Source: Streptomyces sp. SAT1 (GTDB lineage: Bacteria; Actinomycetota; Actinomycetes; Streptomycetales; Streptomycetaceae). Taken from it: DNA of 64,000 nucleotides. This document shows positions 1-7,867 of this stretch, one piece after another; position 1 is the first letter of the stretch; each line of letters opens with the position of its first letter. A program made the translations under genes and the position numbers. The stretch covers positions 3,075,501 to 3,139,500 of the forward strand of contig NZ_CP015849.1 in NCBI RefSeq assembly GCF_001654495.1, given 5' to 3'. Under the pieces are notes generated by a model. That model did not search any database. It worked only from the letters and a program-made list of their open reading frames with translations, and was not told where the DNA came from.

Positions 1-1327
1 TGCGGTACCGCTTCACCTGGACGACGATCTTGCCGCCGCGTATCGGTGCGGGGTCCAGCGCGTCGACGTCCACGCCGCCGTCGCCCGAGCGCTGGGTCGT
101 CACGGCCTGCATGCCCATGGCGCGGAACAACTCGGCGACCAGGGACTCGAATGCGAGCGGGTCCATCGTGTAGAGGTCGGGTTCGTCGTCGCCGTCGCCG
201 CCGTGGGTGACGACCCGGTCGCCGATGTCCTCCGGCCGTCTGCCCGGCCGTACGGCGGTGAGCTGGTCGGGCCGGGAGGTCAGCTGGCCCCGGAGCGCGT
301 CGGTCAGACAGCTGACCGGGTCCACCTGGGCCAGGTGCAGCCCGCCGAACACCGGCCGCGGGGCCATGACGGTGGCGAGCGGGATGTGGCCCTGGCGTCC
401 GGTGGCCGGGTCGTGGGCGTCCACGAAGCCGTTCAGCGCCACCGACTCCAGTGCGCCGAACTCGCTGTCCGCCGCGAAGAGTTCGTGCAGCACCAGCAGC
501 ATGCACTGGGCGACGATCTCCCGGTACAGCGTCCGGCACTGGGTCGCGGGCCGGGCGGTCTCCTTGTCCTCGTCGCTCGCGGCGACGTAGCGGACGGACC
601 TGACCGCGGGGACGATGTCGTAGCCGGGCAGCTCCCAGTCCAGTACGAGCTGGCCCGCCGGTGCGTCGTACGCCGCCGAGAGCTGCCGGGGGAAGCCCTC
701 GGGCCAGGCCGTGGAGGCGTAGAGCGCGGCGGAGAAGTACTCGACCACGGAGCGCGGGTCGCGCCGCCGCACCCCCTGGGTCACCTCGGTGATCCCGGCG
801 TTGTGACGGCGCACCTCGGACAGCTGGGCGGCGGCCCACTGGTCGTACTCGCGCCGGTACGCCTCCAGTTGCTCCACCCGGCGGGCCTCGGCGGCCTGGG
901 CCGCGTACCAGTCCTGCTCGAAGCGGGCGCGGGCGTCGGCCTCGGCCTGGGCGCGGCGGCCCGCCGTCCAGCCGCCCTGCGCCTGGTACTGGTGGGGCTG
1001 GGGCATGGTGACGGGCTGGGCGAGCTGTCCCGGGGCGAAGGGCCGCACGTCCTCGGCGCGCAGCAGCGAGGCGGCCGTGAAGGCGGGGGCGAGGCAGCCC
1101 TCGGCGAGCAGGCCCTGCAACGCGGCGACCTGCGCGTCCAGTTCGTCGGTACGCCGCCGGGCCTCCGCCTGCCGGTACTGGCGGTGGTCCTGGGCCGCCC
1201 GCCGCTGGTAGGCCTGCGCCTGCCGGGCCTGGTCCCTGCGGCGCCGGTCGTCGGCCTCGCGCTGGCGCTGCTGCTGCCGCTGCGCCTCGGCCCAGACCCC
1301 GACCAAACCCGTAGAGCGACGACTCAT
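1..1327 (-). CDS. Mrr-like restriction endonuclease domain protein (3' end outside window)
   Basis: The reading frame is open from the ATG at 1327 to the window edge, so the C-terminus is missing. The first 250 or so residues are rich in Arg, Gln and Ala and look like coiled coil (runs of RRRDQARQAQ type). The last visible part holds the start of an Mrr-type catalytic core: an LAFESLVAELF helix, then SGDGGVDVDAL and, about 15 residues on, VVQVKRY. This is the D...QxK variant of the PD-(D/E)xK site. The family cleaves DNA, often methylated DNA, but no methyltransferase or specificity gene is visible here, so a role in defence is only an inference. It could also be a DNA-processing protein of the wider restriction-endonuclease-like superfamily. 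Confidence 0.8.
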   Translation of the reverse strand, partial: MSRRSTGLVGVWAEAQRQQQRQREADDRRRRDQARQAQAYQRRAAQDHRQYRQAEARRRTDELDAQVAALQGLLAEGCLAPAFTAASLLRAEDVRPFAPGQLAQPVTMPQPHQYQAQGGWTAGRRAQAEADARARFEQDWYAAQAAEARRVEQLEAYRREYDQWAAAQLSEVRRHNAGITEVTQGVRRRDPRSVVEYFSAALYASTAWPEGFPRQLSAAYDAPAGQLVLDWELPGYDIVPAVRSVRYVAASDEDKETARPATQCRTLYREIVAQCMLLVLHELFAADSEFGALESVALNGFVDAHDPATGRQGHIPLATVMAPRPVFGGLHLAQVDPVSCLTDALRGQLTSRPDQLTAVRPGRRPEDIGDRVVTHGGDGDDEPDLYTMDPLAFESLVAELFRAMGMQAVTTQRSGDGGVDVDALDPAPIRGGKIVVQVKRYR

Positions 1328-1498
1328 GCTCGAAGGCCCCCTCCCCAGGACACCGCGCGCGGCCAGGCACCACCGGTCACCCCCGCGACCGGCTCATCAG
1401 GCGACTCTATCCCGCGAGGCCGGGCGGCGACCCACCCCTGTATATCCGGGTTCGTGCGAGCGGGCCGCAAGAGGGCACACCTGGAAGGGAGTCGGCGG

Positions 1499-2707
1499 TC
1501 ACGGTGCCGGGGCCGGGCGGGGGCGGCCGCCCGCCTGCGCCGGGGTGCGCCGGGCGGCCGCCGCCAGGGCCAGGGTCACCGCGGCGGACGCCGCCGCCAT
1601 GGCCGTCATCGCGACCGCCGGTGAGGTGAACTGGGCCACCGAGCCCGCCAGCGCAGCGCTGACGCCCTGGAGGGTCAGCATGCCCGCCGAGTGCAGTCCG
1701 AGGGCGTGGCCGCTGAGCGCGGCCGGGGTCAGGGCCATCAGCCGCTCCTGCTGGACCAGGTTGGCGGCGAAACCGACGGAGGCGAGCGCGGCCAGGGCGG
1801 CGGCCAGCGGCAGCGGCGGGCGCAGCGCGAAGAGCAGATAGGGCGCGGACAGGAGCAGCAGCAGCGGTGTGGCCGCGCGGCGGCGCACGGCGGGCGGCAG
1901 CAGCCGGCCGACCGTGGCGTCCCCGGCCAGCATGCCCAGCGCCGCGCAGGCGAAGAGCGGCCCGGCCGCGTCGGGGGCGTAGGAGACGTACAGCGACTCG
2001 CAGCCGACGACGAGGCCGTTGGGCAGCCACAGGCCCAGGTAGGTCAGGCGGCGCGGGCGGTCGGACCACAGCAGGGCGTTGGTGCGCCAGGTCGCCGCGA
2101 CGGACGGGCGGCCGGTGGCGCGGGGCGGGCGCCGGCTCAGGCCGAGGCGGACGACGAGGCACGCGACGGCGTAGAGGACGGCGGCCAGCAGCAGCGAGAA
2201 GCGCGGGGACAGCACGGCGACCAGGGCGCCGCCCACCGCGTACCCGACGATCTGGAGGAGGCCGCCCATCATGTTGAACAGCGACCGCCCGAGCAGATAG
2301 CCGGTGTCGCCGCCGCTCCGCAGGATCTCGTTCAGCAGGCCCCAGCGGACACCGCCGCCGAGCGAGGCGACCAGCCCCTGGACGAGGACGACGGCGAAGA
2401 GCGCGCCGAGCGGCAGTCCGGGCAGCGCGAGCACGGCCGTGGTGGCGGCGAAGACGAGCGTCACACCGGTCAGGGCCGAGCGCGGGGCCAGCCGGTCGGA
2501 GCCGGAGAGCAGCAGCGTCGCACCCAGCACCTGGGCGAGCGAGGGGCCGAACATGCTGACCGCCGACAGCAGCGGGGACCCGGTCGCCCGGTACACGAGG
2601 GTGCCCAGGGCCAGTCCGCTCATCGTCTGGGCGGCGGTCTGGGCCGCGGTGGACAGGAAGAGCGGGGTGAACTCCGGGGTGCGGAACAGGTCCTGGTAGT
2701 TGCGCAT
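1499..2707 (-). CDS. MFS transporter, drug-efflux type
   Basis: A 402-residue protein with about 12 hydrophobic segments in the major facilitator pattern, starting MRNYQDLFRTPEF. The ATG at 2707 was chosen because the conserved cytoplasmic start of this subfamily begins there; a longer frame to 2905 would run antisense through the start of the divergent regulator gene. It probably exports an unknown compound using the proton gradient. The gene is divergent from an ArsR-like regulator gene, and the 82 bp between them carry a perfect 7-bp inverted repeat, so the transporter is very likely that regulator's target. Confidence 0.85.
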   Translation of the reverse strand: MRNYQDLFRTPEFTPLFLSTAAQTAAQTMSGLALGTLVYRATGSPLLSAVSMFGPSLAQVLGATLLLSGSDRLAPRSALTGVTLVFAATTAVLALPGLPLGALFAVVLVQGLVASLGGGVRWGLLNEILRSGGDTGYLLGRSLFNMMGGLLQIVGYAVGGALVAVLSPRFSLLLAAVLYAVACLVVRLGLSRRPPRATGRPSVAATWRTNALLWSDRPRRLTYLGLWLPNGLVVGCESLYVSYAPDAAGPLFACAALGMLAGDATVGRLLPPAVRRRAATPLLLLLSAPYLLFALRPPLPLAAALAALASVGFAANLVQQERLMALTPAALSGHALGLHSAGMLTLQGVSAALAGSVAQFTSPAVAMTAMAAASAAVTLALAAAARRTPAQAGGRPRPAPAP

Positions 2708-2745
2708 GCGCCGGAGTCTGGGGCGGTGCGGCGGCGGCCGGTATT

Positions 2746-2765
2746 GTTTCGCGCGGGTGCGAAAC
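2746..2765. promoter_or_regulatory. Operator-like inverted repeat in divergent MFS/ArsR promoter
   Basis: GTTTCGC (2746-2752) and GCGAAAC (2759-2765) form a perfect 7-bp inverted repeat with a 6-bp spacer, in the middle of the 82-bp gap between the divergent MFS (start 2707) and regulator (start 2790) genes. It is one of the few A/T-containing stretches in this gap. The position and symmetry fit a dimeric winged-helix repressor acting on both genes. No footprint is known to me. Confidence 0.6.
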
Positions 2766-2789
2766 GTCTCGGGGAGGGTGGGCGGCTCC

Positions 2790-3797
2790 GTGGGCTGGTG
2801 GCAGGTCAACGCCGACACGCTCGCCGGGAGCCGGTTCCTCATCTCACCGCTGGCCGAGACGTTCGCGAGCCTGATCCTGCTGCACAAGGGCGCGGCCGGG
2901 CACACGGGTGGGCATCCGGGCGAGCGGGACTGGCTGCGCGTCCACCTGCCCGGCTACCGCGCGCTGCTGGCCGGGGACCCGGTCACCGCCGCGCTGGTAC
3001 GGGCCGGTCTCGGCCGGGAGTGGATCGCCGACTTCCTCACGCCCACGCCCCGCGACGGGGAGTCCTTCGCCGAGGAGGTGGCGCGGGTGCGGGCCACCTG
3101 CCCGGCCGCCGCCCGCGCGCACCTGCGGACCGCGCTCGCCGGGCCCGTACCGGAGCTGCTGGAGCGGGACGACCTGCCCGAGCGGGCGGCGCGGCTGCTG
3201 GAGTACGTCTGGACGGAGACCGTACGGCCCGCCTGGGAACGGCGGCGGCGGATCCTCCAGGCCGACGTGGCGGCCCGGACCGCGCAGGCCGGCCGGGGCG
3301 GCTGGGCGGCGGTGCTGGACGGGCTGCGGCCGGGGACGCGGTGGCTGGGCGGGAGCCGCTTCCAGGTCAATCTGCACGAGTATCCGCCGCGGGAGATCTC
3401 CGGCGCCCAGCTCCTCTTCGTGCCCGTCACCCCGTACTGCGGCTGGGTGTCCTGGGAGGAGTCCGGACTGCGGTACGCCGTCGTCTACCCCTGCACGGGT
3501 GTGCTGGCCGGTTCGGCCGAGCGGCGGACGGCCGTGCCCGCCGCCCTCGGCGCGCTGCTGGGCGCCTCCCGGGCGCAGGTGCTCGTCCTGCTCGGCTCGC
3601 CGCTGAGCACGACCCAGCTGACCGCCGTGACCGGGCAGGCGCTGGGCTCCGTCGGCCGCCATCTGCGGGTGCTGCTGGACGCCGGGCTGGCCCAGCGCCA
3701 CCGGGCGGGCCGGTCGGTGCTGTACACGCGCACGGCGGCGGGCCAGGTGCTCGTGGAGGCGGCTTCGGGGAGGACCGGGGCGGGCGCGGGGACGTGA
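2790..3797 (+). CDS. ArsR-like winged-helix regulator with DUF5937-type N-terminal domain
   Basis: A 335-residue protein. The GTG at 2790 was chosen: GGGGAGG lies 12 nt upstream, and family members begin GWWQVNADTLAGSRF as here. Roughly residues 1-235 form the N-terminal region found in DUF5937-type actinobacterial ArsR regulators (my recollection). Residues 240-320 form a winged helix: RAQVLVLLGSPLSTTQLTAVTGQ, a recognition helix in GSVGRHLRVLLDAGL, and a wing RAGRSVLYTRT. The metal-binding cysteine motif of classic ArsR is absent, so the ligand is probably organic. It probably represses the divergent MFS gene through the inverted repeat at 2746-2765. Confidence 0.82.
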   Translation: MGWWQVNADTLAGSRFLISPLAETFASLILLHKGAAGHTGGHPGERDWLRVHLPGYRALLAGDPVTAALVRAGLGREWIADFLTPTPRDGESFAEEVARVRATCPAAARAHLRTALAGPVPELLERDDLPERAARLLEYVWTETVRPAWERRRRILQADVAARTAQAGRGGWAAVLDGLRPGTRWLGGSRFQVNLHEYPPREISGAQLLFVPVTPYCGWVSWEESGLRYAVVYPCTGVLAGSAERRTAVPAALGALLGASRAQVLVLLGSPLSTTQLTAVTGQALGSVGRHLRVLLDAGLAQRHRAGRSVLYTRTAAGQVLVEAASGRTGAGAGT

Positions 3798-4168
3798 CGA
3801 CGGGCGGGCGGGTGGCCCGGCGGGAGCGGCGGGGCCCGGTAGCCCGCAGGGGCGGGCGGGACCCGTAGCCGGTGGAAGAGGCGGGAGGCGAGGGGTGGGG
3901 CCGCCGCGGGATCGGGGCGGTCCCGGTCGGGCCGCCGCCGGGAGGGGCGGGGCCGTCCGCCTGAACGTACTGGGCCGCCGGGCGGGACGGGCCGGGAACG
4001 GGCCGGGCCAGCGCGCCACCGGGCCGGGAGCCGGACTCCGGACCTGGCGGGCCGGGACCCGGACCGGACCCGGACCGGACCCCGGGGCGTGGCGGGCCGG
4101 GGCCGGGGCCGGGGCCGGAAAGGTGTGGTGGGGCGGGACCGGGCGGGCCGGGTTCCGGGGGCAGGGCC
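3798..4168. other. Gene-free GC-rich interval with short tandem repeats
   Basis: No credible coding region is visible between the ArsR-like gene and gpx. The sequence is almost pure G/C with short imperfect direct repeats, notably GGACC/CCGGACC units around 4050-4085 and GGGGCC units around 4095-4120. Confidence 0.5.
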
Positions 4169-4174
4169 TAGCAT
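4169..4174 (+). promoter_or_regulatory. Possible -10 box of a leaderless gpx transcript
   Basis: TAGCAT ends 7 nt before the ATG at 4182, and no convincing ribosome-binding site lies between them. This is the geometry of actinobacterial leaderless promoters. No clear -35 box is seen. Confidence 0.45.
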
Positions 4175-4181
4175 CCGACGC

Positions 4182-4703
4182 ATGACCACTTCAGACAGCA
4201 ACGGCGCCCTCTCCCCCACCTCTCCGCTCGGTGTGGAGATCGGCGCGCTCCAGGGCGGGGACGCGGACCTCGCGCAGTACGCGGGACGCGTGGTCCTCGT
4301 CGTGAACGTGGCGTCCAAGTGCGGGCTCACCCCGCAGTACGCCGGACTCGAGAAGCTCCACGAGCGGTACGGGGAGCAGGGCTTCACCGTGCTCGGGGTG
4401 CCCTGCAACCAGTTCATGGGGCAGGAGCCGGGCAGCGCCGAGGAGATCGCCGCGTTCTGCTCGGCGACGTACGGCGTCACCTTCCCGATGACCGAGAAGG
4501 CCGAGGTCAACGGGGACGGACGGCATCCGCTGTACGAGCGGCTGACCGGTTTCGCCGACGCCGAGGGGCACAGCGGGGACATCCGCTGGAACTTCGAGAA
4601 GTTCCTCGTCGGCCGGGACGGCGAGGTCGTCGCCCGGTTCTCCCCGCAGACCGAGCCGGACGCGCCCGAGCTGGTCGCGGCCGTCGAGGCGCGGCTCGGC
4701 TGA
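4182..4703 (+). CDS. Glutathione peroxidase-family thiol peroxidase
   Basis: A 173-residue protein with the complete glutathione peroxidase signature: NVASKCG with the peroxidatic cysteine at residue 47, the LGVPCNQF block with a second cysteine at 75, QEPG at about 81-84, and RWNFEKFL carrying the catalytic Trp. The active-site residue is Cys, not selenocysteine. Streptomyces make mycothiol rather than glutathione, and Cys-type members of this family usually use thioredoxin, so it is probably a thioredoxin-dependent hydroperoxidase of the cytosol. There is no Shine-Dalgarno sequence; a leaderless mRNA is likely. Confidence 0.93.
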   Translation: MTTSDSNGALSPTSPLGVEIGALQGGDADLAQYAGRVVLVVNVASKCGLTPQYAGLEKLHERYGEQGFTVLGVPCNQFMGQEPGSAEEIAAFCSATYGVTFPMTEKAEVNGDGRHPLYERLTGFADAEGHSGDIRWNFEKFLVGRDGEVVARFSPQTEPDAPELVAAVEARLG

Positions 4704-4710
4704 GCGCCCT

Positions 4711-4741
4711 TTGACCTTGCCCCTGGGGCAGGGGGCAGCGT
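4711..4741 (+). promoter_or_regulatory. MerR-type promoter with 19-bp spacer and central dyad
   Basis: TTGACC (-35, 4711-4716) and CAGCGT (-10, 4736-4741) are separated by 19 bp, the over-long spacer typical of MerR-controlled promoters. The spacer contains the dyad TGCCCC-T-GGGGCA (4718-4730), where a MerR dimer would bind and untwist the DNA. It lies directly upstream of the merR-family gene, which suggests autoregulation. Confidence 0.65.
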
Positions 4742-4787
4742 CCTCGGCACCGGGCGGACAGGCCGCCCGGTGACGGAGGATGGCACG

Positions 4788-5672
4788 GTGGACGGGGAAG
4801 CCGGGGAAGCCGGGGAAGAAGAGGAACTGCTCACCATCGGCGCGTTCGCCGCGCGGGCCCGGCTGTCGGCCAAGGCGCTACGGCTGTACGACCGCCTGGG
4901 TCTGCTGGTGCCGGCGCAGGTCGACGAGGCCAGCGGCTACCGCTACTACCGCGCGTCGCAGACGGAGCGGGCCCGGCTGGTGGCGCTGCTGCGGCGGCTG
5001 GACATGCCGCTGGCGCGGGTGGCCGAGGTGCTCGCGGCGGCCGAGCTGGACGGGCCCGGCGCGGCCGGGCTGCTCACCGCGTACTGGGCGGACGTCGAGC
5101 GCCGGGTGGCCGGACAGCGGACCCTCGCCGACTACCTCCGTGGACGGCTGTCCGGGAGGAGCGAGGACATGTACGGGAAGTTCGCGGTCGAGACGGTCGA
5201 GGTGCCCGCGCAGGTGGTGATCACCGAGACCCGGCACACGCTGGTGGGCGAGCTGCCCGCGTGGATCGGGGCGTCGCTGGGCCCGCTGGAGGAAGCGGCG
5301 CGGGAGTGTGGCGGGGTGGCGGGACCGCCGTTCGTAGTCTACCACGCCGAGGTGTCCATGGAGAGCGACGGACCCGCCGAGTGCTGCGTCCCGGTCGCCG
5401 ACGAGCGGGCCGCGCGCGCCTGGGCCGAGGCGCGGGGGCGGTCCTGGGACACGGCGGTGCGCGTCGAGCCCGTACGGCGGCTGGCGTACACCCGGATCAC
5501 CAAGGCGCAGGTCGCCCACCCGCAGATCCAGACCGCCTTCGACGCCGTGGGACGGTGGATCACCGGGCAGGGGCTGGCGCCCGCCGGGCCCTGCCGCGAG
5601 GTGTACTTCGCCGACTGGGAGGCGGCCGGGCCCGAGGACCCGGTGTGCGACGTGGCCTTTCCGGTGAGGTGA
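4788..5672 (+). CDS. MerR-family regulator with GyrI-like effector-binding domain
   Basis: About 294 residues. An N-terminal MerR helix-turn-helix (LLTIGAFAARARLSAKALRLYDRLGLLxP, then SGYRYY) is followed by a coiled-coil dimerisation helix to about residue 115 and a C-terminal domain of the GyrI/BltR ligand-binding type (residues 130-290). The GTG at 4788 is preferred because GGAGG lies 8 nt upstream; an in-frame GTG at 4770 lacks a binding site. The N-terminus carries repeated GEAGE residues. The gene follows its own MerR-type promoter. No transporter target is adjacent; a local or distant multidrug gene is possible. Confidence 0.88.
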   Translation: MDGEAGEAGEEEELLTIGAFAARARLSAKALRLYDRLGLLVPAQVDEASGYRYYRASQTERARLVALLRRLDMPLARVAEVLAAAELDGPGAAGLLTAYWADVERRVAGQRTLADYLRGRLSGRSEDMYGKFAVETVEVPAQVVITETRHTLVGELPAWIGASLGPLEEAARECGGVAGPPFVVYHAEVSMESDGPAECCVPVADERAARAWAEARGRSWDTAVRVEPVRRLAYTRITKAQVAHPQIQTAFDAVGRWITGQGLAPAGPCREVYFADWEAAGPEDPVCDVAFPVR

Positions 5673-5697
5673 GGTGATCCGGTGAGGTGAGCGCCGG

Positions 5698-5763
5698 GCC
5701 GCCGCGCCCGCCGGGACCGCCGGGCGCGGTGAGCGGCGTGGCGGTCCCGGCGGGCGCGGCGGT
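5698..5763. terminator. Bidirectional terminator, long perfect stem
   Basis: A 23-bp perfect inverted repeat (left arm 5699-5721, right arm 5740-5762) surrounds an 18-nt loop. It lies between the convergent merR gene (ending 5672) and membrane-protein gene (ending 5795), so it can serve both. There is no T-tract, which is usual in Streptomyces. Confidence 0.7.
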
Positions 5764-5794
5764 CAGCGGGTCCGGGCCGGTGCCGGGGGCCGGC

Positions 5795-7699
5795 TCACTT
5801 GCCGGGCTTCAGCTCGTCCGGGCACGGGGTGCCGCGGGGCAGGCGGTAGGGCGCCGCGAGGTGGTAGGTGCCCGTCTTCGGGGCGAGCAGGGTCGTCCAC
5901 TTGTCGCCCCTGGCGTCCTGCGGGGTCTCCGCCAGACAGCCGTTGACGTTGTCGAACGTCTTCGGCGTGCCCTCCGTCCGGTGCTTGGACGCCTCCGTCT
6001 CCTGGGGCGCCTTGAGGCTCTTGCCGTGCTCGTCGACCAGGCTCAGCCAGGGCGAGTACGGGATGCGGATGAGGACCCGGCCGGGCTCGCGCACCTCGAT
6101 GGTCAGCTCGCCCTGCTCGGCCCGGTCGACGACGGCGTTGGGCTCGGCGAGCGGCTTGGGGTCGGTGACCTTGAACAGCTGCCAGTTGGCGTCGCCCCAG
6201 ACCTGGCTGAGGTAGGGCATGCCGCGCTGCACGAGCGCACGCTCGCGCTGCCCGCCGTCGCCGTCCGGCTCGCCCTTGGGCAGCACCACGTAGTGCACCG
6301 CCCAGCGCTGGAGCCAGTCGTGGTAGTTGGCCGAGTTGAGCGTGTCGTCGTAGAAGAGCGGGTTGCGCTCCATGTCGGCCTGGCGGTTCCAGCCGCGGGC
6401 GAGGTTGACGTACGGCGCCAGCGCGGACGCCTCGCGGTGCGAGCTGGCCGGGACGACCTCGACCCGGCCCTTCTGCGCGCCGGCCTTCTGCAACTGGTTG
6501 ACCAGCGGGGCCAGCTCGCGCGACCAGGAGGCGGCGGGCGCGGTGTGCACGATGTCGTCCACCGACTTGAAGCCGATCCAGACGACGAAGCCGGTCAGCG
6601 CCAGCACGGTCGCGTACCACTTGCGCGAGCGCGGCACCGTGAACGGCAGCGCCGCCACCAGCGCCACCCCGGCGAACAGCATCGCCAGGCGGGTGATGTT
6701 GGAGCCGATCTGGGAGCTGATCACCCAGACCCCGACCACCGACAGGGCGTACACCCAGGAGGTGATCCGGACCGTCGTCCACTCCCGCGGGACGAGGACG
6801 GCCGCGAGGACGGCGTACAGCAGCGGCAGGGACGCCGAGCCGAAGCCCATCGGCTGGGTGCCGGAGAAGGGGAAGAGCAGCGCGGAGACGGCCACCACCA
6901 CGGCCGGAGCCAGCCCGAGCGCCCAGGCGCCGGGGCGGCGCTTCTGGAGGAAGAGGGCGACCGCCACCAGGCCCACGAACAGGCCCGCCACCGGGGAGCC
7001 CATGGTGGCGAGCGCGGCCAGCGGCGCCGCGACCAGGGCCTTCGCCCAGCGCTTGCGGCGCCAGCGGTACGGCCAGCAGAAGACGGCGGCGACCGCGCCC
7101 AGCGCGAACATCGTGCCCAGGCCGAAGGTCACCCGGCCCGACAGCGCGTTGCACAGCAGTCCGAACACCCCGGCCAGCGCCGCCCACAGCGGGTTCCTGA
7201 CCACGCGGCTGCGCAGGAGTATCAGGGTGAGCAGGCCCGCGGAGACCGTGCCCGCGATCATCATCGTCGTACGGACGCCGAGCAGGGACATCAGATACGG
7301 CGACACCATGCTGTAGGAGACCGCGTGCATCCCGCCGTACCAGGCGAGGTTGTACGCCGAGTCCGGGTGGCGGCCGACGAACTCGGCCCACGCGTCCTGC
7401 GCGGCGAGGTCGCCGCCGCTGTTGGCGAAGGTGAAGAACCAGACGATGTGCAGCACACCGGCCAGCACGGTGATCGAGAGGACGGGATGCCGGAGCATCC
7501 GCTCGCGCAGCGCCAGGACGGCACCTCGGGCGCGCGGCCACCGGGCCGCCCAGGCGAGTTCGTCCCCGCCGGCCCGCGCCGTGTCACCGTCCGCCCGCGT
7601 CCGGTCGCGCTCCGTGTCAGTGGCGCGCGAACCTATTCGCGGGCCTGCTCCCGGGCCCGGATCGGCGTCGTCGGCGCGTGTCGGCTCCGCTGTGGCCAC
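5795..7699 (-). CDS. Polytopic membrane protein, GT-C-like, with extracytoplasmic C-terminal domain
   Basis: A 634-residue protein. The GTG at 7699 follows GGGGAG by about 10 nt. The first 60 or so residues are polar; roughly residues 75-400 contain 10-12 hydrophobic segments, and the last 230 residues are a soluble domain with many Trp, Tyr and Asp residues, presumably outside the cell. This architecture resembles GT-C glycosyltransferases and YfhO-like proteins, where an N-terminal membrane domain carries a periplasmic domain. I do not recognise a specific substrate. The next gene upstream on the same strand is a cell-wall carboxypeptidase 168 bp away, so a role at the cell envelope is plausible but not shown. 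Confidence 0.72.
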   Translation of the reverse strand: MATAEPTRADDADPGPGAGPRIGSRATDTERDRTRADGDTARAGGDELAWAARWPRARGAVLALRERMLRHPVLSITVLAGVLHIVWFFTFANSGGDLAAQDAWAEFVGRHPDSAYNLAWYGGMHAVSYSMVSPYLMSLLGVRTTMMIAGTVSAGLLTLILLRSRVVRNPLWAALAGVFGLLCNALSGRVTFGLGTMFALGAVAAVFCWPYRWRRKRWAKALVAAPLAALATMGSPVAGLFVGLVAVALFLQKRRPGAWALGLAPAVVVAVSALLFPFSGTQPMGFGSASLPLLYAVLAAVLVPREWTTVRITSWVYALSVVGVWVISSQIGSNITRLAMLFAGVALVAALPFTVPRSRKWYATVLALTGFVVWIGFKSVDDIVHTAPAASWSRELAPLVNQLQKAGAQKGRVEVVPASSHREASALAPYVNLARGWNRQADMERNPLFYDDTLNSANYHDWLQRWAVHYVVLPKGEPDGDGGQRERALVQRGMPYLSQVWGDANWQLFKVTDPKPLAEPNAVVDRAEQGELTIEVREPGRVLIRIPYSPWLSLVDEHGKSLKAPQETEASKHRTEGTPKTFDNVNGCLAETPQDARGDKWTTLLAPKTGTYHLAAPYRLPRGTPCPDELKPGK

Positions 7700-7867
7700 C
7701 TGAAGGCACTCCCCGTGTCCCGTCCTCTGTTCGCGGCCTCGTCCCACGACCGGTGACGTGCCCGATTCGTGACGCTAGCACGCACCCCGCCGGGGAGCGC
7801 CCCGGGTGGGGCTCCCCGACGGGGTGCGCGGACCGCTGGTGCGGGCCCGGGTTCGGGCCCGCACCGG

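Noticed and set aside
203..1624. Long plus-strand frames opposite the Mrr-like gene
   Set aside because: They are antisense shadows caused by GC-biased third positions, rich in Arg, Gly and Pro and without domain motifs; the minus-strand frame has a clear catalytic motif.
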